Part shown: positions 17,656 through 22,648 of the stretch, in pieces
Layout of the letters: each line of letters opens with the position of its first letter
How positions within the stretch are numbered: the first letter of the stretch is position 1
Origin: Sphingomonadales bacterium
GTDB lineage: Bacteria > Pseudomonadota > Alphaproteobacteria > Sphingomonadales > Sphingomonadaceae
DNA: 64,000 bases
Assembly: GCA_017309275.1 (NCBI GenBank)
Contig: JAFKLT010000045.1
Location: 1-64,000, forward strand
Reading direction: 5' to 3'
The notes under the pieces: model-generated
What the model was told of the DNA's origin: nothing
The model's input: the letters and a program-made list of their open reading frames with translations, nothing else
The model's database searches: none
Program-made: the position numbers and the translations under genes

Positions 17656-17674
17656 CCCCGGATCCAGTCCGGGG
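17656..17674. repeat. CCCCGGA/TCCGGGG dispersed palindrome
   Basis: CCCCGGA-TCCAG-TCCGGGG followed by TGACG. A near copy with the same flank (CCCCGGATCAAGTCC...GGGTGACG) occurs at 46213-46237. It lies between convergent genes and may act as a weak bidirectional terminator. Confidence 0.55.
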
Positions 17675-17692
17675 TGACGGTGATGGGGGTGG

Positions 17693-18730
17693 TTACTGGT
17701 TCAGTCCGTGCTTCTTCAGCGCGTGGCGAATCTGGTCATAGCTCAGCCCCAGCGCTTCGGCCGCGACCTTCTGGTTGAAACGGCACCGCGCCATCGTGTC
17801 GGACAATATCTGCTTTTCATACGCATCGACCGCGGCGCGCAGGTCGCTGACCGCTCCCGTTTGCACCGCATGGGGGGTCGGCGCGGGCGCCGCGTCGCCT
17901 GCCTTCGCTGGCGCTGCGGCTTCGGTCGCCGCGGCCGTCTTTCGCGCCGCGGGCTGCCAGGGGCTGGCAAAGGGGTCGAAGCTCATGGCGTCGACGGGCC
18001 GTGTCGGATCCGCCCAGCGATAGATGGCGCGCTCGATCACATTGCGAAGTTCGCGGACATTGCCCGGCCAGTCGTGCCCTTCCATCGCCGCGAGTGCGCG
18101 CGGACCGAAGCCGGGCCACTCGTCCCAGTCGAGCACCGCTGCCATCCGCTGGCCGAAATAGGTGGCCAGAACCTCGATGTCGCCTTCGCGTGCGCGCAGC
18201 GGAGGGAGGGTGATCACTTCGAACGACAACCGGTCGAGCAGGTCGGCGCGGAACCGGTTCTCGTCGACCAGTGCGGGCAGATGTTCGTTGGTCGCCGCGA
18301 CGATTCGCACGTCGACACGGATCGGGCGCGACGCGCCGACGCGCGTGACCTCGCCATATTCGACCGCGCGCAACAGGCGTTCCTGCGCGCCCATCGACAT
18401 CGTCGCCAGTTCGTCGAGGAACAGCGTGCCGCCGTCGGCTTCCTCGAACCGTCCGGCGCGCGATTTGGTCGCGCCGGTAAAGGCGCCCGCTTCGTGCCCG
18501 AACAATTCGGATTCGATCAGCGTCTCGGGCATCGCGGCGCAGTTCAGGATCACATAGGGGCGGTCCCAGCGCGCCGACAGACGGTGGAGGCGCTCGGCGA
18601 TCAATTCCTTGCCGGTGCCGCGTTCGCCGATGACAAGGACCGGCCGGTCGAGCAGCGCGGCCTGGCTCGCGCGATCGACCGCGTCCTGAAAGGCCGCCGA
18701 CTGGCCGATGAACTGCGTTTCGCGTTCCAT
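17693..18730 (-). CDS. pspF: PspF-type sigma54 enhancer-binding activator
   Basis: 345 residues from ATG 18730 (a TTG at 18736 is in frame). No N-terminal receiver or sensor domain, as in E. coli PspF. The AAA+ domain has Walker A GERGTGKE, the sigma54-contact loop GAFTGA, a Walker B DGGTLFLDEL, and the R-finger region. A Pro/Ala linker (about residues 255-290) leads to a Fis-type HTH (CRFNQKVAAEALGLSYDQIRHAL). In E. coli PspA binds and inhibits PspF until the envelope is stressed. It lies divergent from the psp operon and next to its sigma54-type promoter. Confidence 0.93.
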   Translation of the reverse strand: MERETQFIGQSAAFQDAVDRASQAALLDRPVLVIGERGTGKELIAERLHRLSARWDRPYVILNCAAMPETLIESELFGHEAGAFTGATKSRAGRFEEADGGTLFLDELATMSMGAQERLLRAVEYGEVTRVGASRPIRVDVRIVAATNEHLPALVDENRFRADLLDRLSFEVITLPPLRAREGDIEVLATYFGQRMAAVLDWDEWPGFGPRALAAMEGHDWPGNVRELRNVIERAIYRWADPTRPVDAMSFDPFASPWQPAARKTAAATEAAAPAKAGDAAPAPTPHAVQTGAVSDLRAAVDAYEKQILSDTMARCRFNQKVAAEALGLSYDQIRHALKKHGLNQ

Positions 18731-18738
18731 TCCCAATC

Positions 18739-18771
18739 ATTGGCAAAATTTCCCGCTGATTGGCAAGCCAA
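18739..18771. promoter_or_regulatory. Candidate PspF upstream activating sites
   Basis: ATTGGCAA occurs at 18739-18746 and again at 18759-18766, exactly 20 bp apart (two helical turns). The second copy is part of the palindrome TTGGC-AA-GCCAA (18760-18771). The sites lie 60-90 bp upstream of the sigma54-type promoter and within 45 bp of the pspF start, where E. coli PspF sites both activate psp and repress pspF. Confidence 0.5.
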
Positions 18772-18830
18772 ATCGCGGCGAAATGCGATTTGCGAGTGAA
18801 GATCGGCGCTTTTCCGCCAGTTTCGGTAAT

Positions 18831-18846
18831 TGGCACGCCTCCTGCA
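18831..18846 (+). promoter_or_regulatory. Sigma54 (-24/-12) promoter of the psp operon
   Basis: TGGCAC-GCCTC-CTGCA matches the sigma54 consensus TGGCAC-N5-TTGCA in all but one position, with the required GG and GC ten bases apart. The expected start is near 18857, about 50 bases before the first small ORF. With pspF divergent this is the expected architecture. Confidence 0.85.
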
Positions 18847-18905
18847 AAGATTGAGACGAACCGGCGCAACACGCTCCGGTGCAGCGATAAGAGAAAGGTA
18901 GAACC

Positions 18906-19046
18906 ATGAAGACGATGTTTGCCCAGGCCGCCACCTTCGCGTTCAGCGCGGTCGGAGCGCTGGCCATCTTCGTCGGCGTGATCGACCAGCCTCAGGCGCT
19001 TTACGGCGCTGCTGCAGCAACCCCGGCGGTCAGCCAACTGGCCTGA
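18906..19046 (+). CDS. 46-residue hydrophobic protein at the head of the psp operon
   Basis: ATG 18906 with AGAAAGG seven bases upstream; TGA at 19044-19046. The product is 46 residues with a hydrophobic helix at about residues 7-26 (TFAFSAVGALAIFVGVI) and a short polar, Ala-rich tail. It is the first gene after the sigma54-type promoter and so the first product of the stress response. I recognise no family. SD quality, position and a sensible membrane-protein composition argue that it is real. It could be a membrane-stress effector or only a leader peptide. Confidence 0.6.
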   Translation: MKTMFAQAATFAFSAVGALAIFVGVIDQPQALYGAAAATPAVSQLA

Positions 19047-19053
19047 CCGAACA

Positions 19054-19097
19054 CTGGTGCCGGGGCACTCTCCCCCCTTGCCCCGCCCCGGCACCAG
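19054..19097 (+). promoter_or_regulatory. 13-bp hairpin between first psp ORF and pspA
   Basis: CTGGTGCCGGGGC (19054-19066) pairs perfectly with GCCCCGGCACCAG (19085-19097); the loop is 18 bases. It is followed by CATTTTA, so partial termination or 3'-end protection is possible. It begins 8 bases after the small ORF and ends 37 bases before pspA. Confidence 0.6.
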
Positions 19098-19134
19098 CAT
19101 TTTACTGGACCAAGTTTTCGACAGGAGTTTCCAA

Positions 19135-19797
19135 ATGGGTATTTTCTCACGAACCCGCGACATCATCGCCGCCAACGTCACCGATTTGCTCGACCGGGCG
19201 GAAGATCCTGAAAAGATGATCCGCCAGATCATCTTCGAGATGAACGAAACGCTCGTCGAAGTCCGCGCTTCCGCTGCCCGCACGATCGCGGACCAGAAGG
19301 AAATGCGGCGTCACATCGCCAAGCTCGACAGTCTGCAGGACAGCTGGAAGGAAAAGGCCGAACTCGCGCTGTCGAAGGACCGCGAAGATCTGGCCACCGC
19401 CGCGCTCGTCGAAAAGCAGAAGGCCGGCGAGATGGCCGAGAAGCTGAAGGCCGAGATCGCCGTCCTCGACGATGCGCTCAAGGGCTATGAAGACGATATC
19501 GCCAAGCTGCAGAAAAAGCTCAGCGAAGCGCGGACGCGTCAGGCGAGTGCGGCGAACCGCCTCGAAAGCGCCGAGAATCGCTACAAGCTTCGCGAAATGA
19601 CCAACGGCGACCGCGTCGAAGATGCCTTCTCGCGCTTCGAAATCCTCGAACGCCGCGTCGACGAGGCCGAGGGCCGCGCCGAAGCCGCCGGCCTCGGTTA
19701 CAAGAAGTCACTCGACGAGGAATTCGCCGAACTGCAGGCGGCCGACAAGGTTGCCGAAGAACTTGCCGCGCTGAAGGCGGCGCAGGGCAAGAACTAA
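19135..19797 (+). CDS. pspA: Phage shock protein A (PspA/IM30)
   Basis: 220 residues from ATG 19135 with AGGAG upstream. The N-terminal amphipathic helix GIFSRTRDIIAANVTDLLDRAEDPEKMIRQ binds stressed membranes. The rest is nearly all coiled coil (helices 2-5), rich in Glu, Lys, Ala and Arg. PspA oligomerises on the inner membrane (ESCRT-III-like) and, when free, holds PspF inactive. First canonical gene of the operon, with a 12-base gap to pspB. Confidence 0.95.
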   Translation: MGIFSRTRDIIAANVTDLLDRAEDPEKMIRQIIFEMNETLVEVRASAARTIADQKEMRRHIAKLDSLQDSWKEKAELALSKDREDLATAALVEKQKAGEMAEKLKAEIAVLDDALKGYEDDIAKLQKKLSEARTRQASAANRLESAENRYKLREMTNGDRVEDAFSRFEILERRVDEAEGRAEAAGLGYKKSLDEEFAELQAADKVAEELAALKAAQGKN

Positions 19798-19809
19798 GGA
19801 GCCGGACCG

Positions 19810-20091
19810 ATGGAAGAGATCATCATCGTCCCGATCGTCATCGGCACCCTCTTCCTCGGTCTGCCTTGGCTGATCCTCCACTACATCACGAAGTGGAAGC
19901 AGGCCAAGACGCTGACCGGAGAGGACGAGCAGCTGCTCGACGAACTGTACGATACGGCGCGCCGGCTGGAAAATCGCCTGCACACCGTCGAACGTATCAT
20001 CAGCGCCGACCATCCCGACTTCCGCCCTGCGGTGCGGAGCGATGAAGAGCTGGCGCAACTGGAAAACAACAGCACGAGCCGGAGGAACTGA
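19810..20091 (+). CDS. pspB: Phage shock protein B
   Basis: 93 residues. TM helix at about 5-25 (IIVPIVIGTLFLGLPWLILHY), then a cytosolic coiled coil with RLHTVERIISADHPDFR (residues 56-72), the PspB family end signature. PspB and PspC relay membrane stress to PspA. It is longer than E. coli PspB by a polar tail of about 20 residues. Two bases separate its stop from the pspC start. The end signature recurs in the array proteins downstream. Confidence 0.9.
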   Translation: MEEIIIVPIVIGTLFLGLPWLILHYITKWKQAKTLTGEDEQLLDELYDTARRLENRLHTVERIISADHPDFRPAVRSDEELAQLENNSTSRRN

Positions 20092-20093
20092 AG

Positions 20094-20474
20094 ATGTCTG
20101 CCAGCCGCACAAAATTCTACCTCGACAAACAGAACGCCAAGTGGAGCGGTGTGTGCGCCGGGATCGCGGACTATAGCGGTATCGACGTATTGTGGGTCCG
20201 CGTCGGTGCGGTCCTCCTCACCCTGATGGGTGGCTTCCCCTGGACGCTGATCGCCTATTGGATGGTCGCCTGGATGGGAACGCCGAAGCCGTTCGCGCTC
20301 TATGGCTCGAGCGAGGAAGCGAAGTTCTGGCAGGGCGTTCGCTCGAACCCCAGCGCCTCGACCCGCGACATCCGCTCGCGCTTCCGCGACATCGACCGCC
20401 GGCTCGCCGACATCGAACTTTATTACACCAGCCACAACCGCCGCCTCGCCGACGAAATCGACGCGCTGCGCTGA
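20094..20474 (+). CDS. pspC: Phage shock protein C
   Basis: 126 residues. A PspC domain (FYLDKQNAKWSGVCAGIADYSGID) leads into hydrophobic segments at 32-60. The C-terminal half is a basic linker and a helix, RRLADIELYYT...DEIDALR (102-126). This end aligns with the ends of the small proteins encoded downstream (compare RLAVIERIVTD...HEIEALR). A sensor/partner of PspA at the inner membrane. An 8-bp hairpin follows the gene. Confidence 0.92.
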   Translation: MSASRTKFYLDKQNAKWSGVCAGIADYSGIDVLWVRVGAVLLTLMGGFPWTLIAYWMVAWMGTPKPFALYGSSEEAKFWQGVRSNPSASTRDIRSRFRDIDRRLADIELYYTSHNRRLADEIDALR

Positions 20475-20487
20475 TCGGGGTGGCACT

Positions 20488-20509
20488 CCGGGGCGCCAGG
20501 CCGCCCCGG
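20488..20509 (+). promoter_or_regulatory. Intra-operon hairpin after pspC
   Basis: CCGGGGCG (20488-20495) pairs with CGCCCCGG (20502-20509), loop 6. It lies in the 54-base gap between pspC and the first array gene. There is no T-run. It may set the level of the downstream array genes relative to pspABC. Confidence 0.5.
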
Positions 20510-20528
20510 GACAACAGGGAGACTTACA

Positions 20529-20828
20529 ATGAATTTCGGTGGCTCCACCTTCGTCCTCGCCATCATCGCCCTGTCGATCGGCGGCTGGATGTTCACCACC
20601 TGGATCCGCGCGAAGCACGGCTATCCCGTTGAGAATGAATGGGGCGGCACGGTTCATCGAACCGACGTCGACGCTGATCGAAAAATCGCTCTGCTGACGG
20701 ACGACAATGCCAAGCTGGCAGGCCAGATCGGCCGGTTGGAGGAACGCATCTCGGTGCTCGAACGCATCGCGACCGAAACCAACGGCCAGGCGGCGCAGCT
20801 CGCCGACCAGATCGACCGCCTGCGCTGA
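20529..20828 (+). CDS. Psp array protein 1: PspB-like TM/coiled-coil protein
   Basis: 99 residues, AGGGAG SD. TM helix at 7-25 (TFVLAIIALSIGGWMFTTWI), a linker with AKHGYPVENEWGG, then a coiled coil. The end motif is RISVLERIATE (73-83) and DQIDRLR (93-99). Residues 18-40 match array protein 2 closely (GGW-FTTW-R-K-GYP-EN-W), so the two genes are a recent tandem duplication. Predicted inner-membrane protein with a cytosolic coiled coil. The likely partner is PspA or PspC, by operon and motif; not proven. Confidence 0.75.
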   Translation: MNFGGSTFVLAIIALSIGGWMFTTWIRAKHGYPVENEWGGTVHRTDVDADRKIALLTDDNAKLAGQIGRLEERISVLERIATETNGQAAQLADQIDRLR

Positions 20829-20841
20829 GAGGATAGATAGA

Positions 20842-21159
20842 ATGAATCTCGACGTTCTGAATACCATCGCCCCCGTCGCCGCGATCGTCGGCCTGGCCGG
20901 GGTCGGCGGGTGGGTCTTCACCACCTGGCTGCGCGTCAAGAACGGCTATCCGCTCGAAAACAGCTGGGGCAAGCCGATCTATCCGAAGACCAGCGACGAG
21001 GCGATGGAACGCGTCAAGCTGATCAGCCAGGAAAATGCCCAGCTGCGCGCCGAACTGGGTTCGGTGAAGGATCGCCTTGCGGTGATCGAGCGCATCGTCA
21101 CCGACGAGGGCCACCGGCTGAGCCACGAGATCGAGGCGCTGCGGCGCCCTGCAAACTAA
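20842..21159 (+). CDS. Psp array protein 2: PspB-like TM/coiled-coil protein
   Basis: 105 residues from ATG 20842, 13 bases after the previous stop, with GAGAGGAT about 10 bases upstream. TM helix at 8-29 (TIAPVAAIVGLAGVGGWVFTTW), linker VKNGYPLENSWGKPIYP, then a coiled coil with RLAVIERIVTD (78-88) and HEIEALR (95-101). Duplicate of array protein 1 by the shared TM-linker block. Its end is the closest match to the PspC tail. Confidence 0.75.
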   Translation: MNLDVLNTIAPVAAIVGLAGVGGWVFTTWLRVKNGYPLENSWGKPIYPKTSDEAMERVKLISQENAQLRAELGSVKDRLAVIERIVTDEGHRLSHEIEALRRPAN

Positions 21160-21171
21160 GGAAGACCTGTC

Positions 21172-21420
21172 ATGGGTGATGCCATCTGGATTTTGATCCC
21201 GCTCGCTCCCTTCATCCTCGGCGGCTTCGCCATCTGGTCGAAGCATCAGCAAAAGATGATCGAGAAGCAGTCCGAAATGACCGCCGAAAGGGCCGCGCAA
21301 TATGCGGCGCAGACTGAACGGCTCGAAGCGCGCGTCCGCGTTCTCGAACGCATCGTTACCGACAAGGGAATCGACGTGTCGACCGAGATCGAGAAGCTGC
21401 GCGACGCGCCGCTGAACTGA
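21172..21420 (+). CDS. Psp array protein 3: PspB-like TM/coiled-coil protein
   Basis: 82 residues, AAGGAAG SD. TM at 5-22 (IWILIPLAPFILGGFAIW), directly followed by a charged coiled coil (KHQQKMIEKQSEMTAERAAQ). End motif RVRVLERIVTD (54-64) and TEIEKLR (71-77). It lacks the GYP-EN-W linker of array proteins 1 and 2 and so resembles PspB most in size and layout. 12 bases after array gene 2. Confidence 0.72.
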   Translation: MGDAIWILIPLAPFILGGFAIWSKHQQKMIEKQSEMTAERAAQYAAQTERLEARVRVLERIVTDKGIDVSTEIEKLRDAPLN

Positions 21421-21448
21421 CAAGACAAGACCGAAAGGAGCCCGCCCC

Positions 21449-21718
21449 ATGAACCCCTTTGAAATGGTCATCGGCATCGTTCTGATCGTGACGATCGGCA
21501 GCATCGTCCGCGCCCGCCACGGCATCCGGCGCGACCGTCACGGTAACGAGTTTTTCGTCGGCAACACCGCCAACGATGCCGAAACCAAGGCGCTGCAGGC
21601 CGAAATCCGTGCGCTCAAGGACCGTATCCAGGTGCTCGAACGCATTGCGACCGACAACAATCGTGCCGTCTCGCTCGATCAGGAGATCGAGAGCCTGCGC
21701 GACCGGTCCCACCCCTGA
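21449..21718 (+). CDS. Psp array protein 4: PspB-like TM/coiled-coil protein
   Basis: 89 residues, AAAGGAG SD. TM at 4-20 (FEMVIGIVLIVTIGSIV), a basic stretch RARHGIRRDRHGNEFF on the cytosolic side, and a coiled coil with RIQVLERIATD (59-69) and QEIESLR (78-84). The RIQ-LE-I core is very close to the PspB end as I recall it from E. coli. 28 bases after array gene 3. Confidence 0.72.
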   Translation: MNPFEMVIGIVLIVTIGSIVRARHGIRRDRHGNEFFVGNTANDAETKALQAEIRALKDRIQVLERIATDNNRAVSLDQEIESLRDRSHP

Positions 21719-21745
21719 GTTTCGTGACGAAGAAGGAGCCTGATC

Positions 21746-22000
21746 ATGGCCGCCATCACTTCTGATCTTGCCACCAATCTGGTCACCGCGGCGGTCGCGC
21801 TGAGCGCCCTGATGATCGTCAGCCTCGCGGCGCTTCGCGGCTGGCGCGACTGGATCCAGCTCAAGCGCGAGGAACTTGCCGCCGGACATCTGCCGGCACA
21901 GGACCCCGCGGTGCCGCACGCCGGATCGCGCATCGAGATCGCCGACCTCAAGGAACGGCTGCGCAAGCTTGAAGCCATCGCTGCGGGGGTCGACCTCTAG
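21746..22000 (+). CDS. Psp array protein 5: divergent TM/coiled-coil protein
   Basis: 84 residues, AAGGAG SD. TM at 11-30 (NLVTAAVALSALMIVSLAAL), then an amphipathic stretch (GWRDWIQLKREEL), a Pro/Ala linker and a short helix IEIADLKERLRKLEAIAAG. RLRKLEAIAAG (71-81) is a degenerate version of the array motif, and the terminal [EQ]-I-[DE]-x-L-R part is absent. Last gene before the 19-bp hairpin that closes the operon. Confidence 0.65.
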   Translation: MAAITSDLATNLVTAAVALSALMIVSLAALRGWRDWIQLKREELAAGHLPAQDPAVPHAGSRIEIADLKERLRKLEAIAAGVDL

Positions 22001-22023
22001 TCGCTCCTTCCGCAAGTGCCGGC

Positions 22024-22083
22024 ATCGGCCCGCTCCCCTGTCAGCCTCCCGCCGTCCCGGGGCCGACAGGGAAGCGGGCCGAT
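22024..22083 (+). terminator. Large hairpin closing the psp operon
   Basis: ATCGGCCCGCT (22024-22034) pairs with AGCGGGCCGAT (22073-22083), and CCCTGTC (22036-22042) with GACAGGG (22065-22071). The result is 18 pairs interrupted by one C-A mismatch, with a 22-base loop. It is by far the strongest hairpin in the operon. No T-run follows, so it may protect the 3' end or terminate only in part before sufE. Confidence 0.6.
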
Positions 22084-22133
22084 CTCGTCTCAGGGCCTTC
22101 CCACGCGCGCGCAAACATGCAAGGGGCGCCGCC

Positions 22134-22544
22134 ATGCGCAGCCTCGACGACATCTTCGAAGAATATGACTTTCTCGACGGCGACGATCGCTATCGCCTGC
22201 TGATCGAGCTTGGCCGCGATCTGGAGCCGATGCCCGACGCGCTGAAGACCGACGCGACGCTGGTGCGTGGATGCAGCGCCAGCGTCTGGGTCTATCCCGT
22301 GCCGCAAGACGATGGCCGGCTGCACTTCCTGGCCGACAGCAATGCTGCGATCACCAAGGGGATCGTCGCCCTGGTGCTCGCCGCGGTACAGGACCAGCCC
22401 GCCGCCGAGGTGGCTGCTATGGACGTCGCCGCCGCGCTCGCGCCCTTCGATCTGACGCGCCAGCTCTCGTCGAACCGCACGCAGGGCGTCCCCAACATGA
22501 TCGCGCTGGTACAGGACACCGCCCGTCGCCTCGCCGCGGGCTGA
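22134..22544 (+). CDS. sufE: SufE-family cysteine desulfuration protein
   Basis: 136 residues from ATG 22134 with AAGGGG upstream. SufE accepts the persulfide from SufS and passes it to the Fe-S scaffold. The acceptor Cys47 lies in LVRGCSASVW. The first helix DDIFEEYDFLDGDDRYRLLIELG and the C-terminal LSSNRTQGVPNMI are family signatures. It follows the psp array after a 133-base gap with a strong hairpin, so it probably has its own promoter. No suf operon is in the window. Confidence 0.92.
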   Translation: MRSLDDIFEEYDFLDGDDRYRLLIELGRDLEPMPDALKTDATLVRGCSASVWVYPVPQDDGRLHFLADSNAAITKGIVALVLAAVQDQPAAEVAAMDVAAALAPFDLTRQLSSNRTQGVPNMIALVQDTARRLAAG

Positions 22545-22548
22545 TCGC

Positions 22549-22577
22549 GGCGGGCGGATCGCTCCGCCGCCATTTTC
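22549..22577 (+). terminator. sufE terminator
   Basis: GGCGGGCGGA-TCGC-TCCGCCGCC with one bulged base, followed by ATTTTCATTTC. It lies 5 bases after the sufE stop. Confidence 0.6.
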
Positions 22578-22591
22578 ATTTCTTCCAGACA

Positions 22592-22624
22592 AGAAAAAGG
22601 GCGCGGGAGTTTCCTCCCGCGCCC
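22592..22624 (-). terminator. Terminator of the TonB-dependent receptor gene
   Basis: A perfect 11-bp stem, GGGCGCGGGAG (22599-22609) with CTCCCGCGCCC (22614-22624), TTTC loop. Read on the minus strand it is followed by TTTTTCTT. It lies 25 bases after the receptor stop. Confidence 0.85.
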
Positions 22625-22648
22625 GATTTCGTACCGGTCGTCTGGCGC

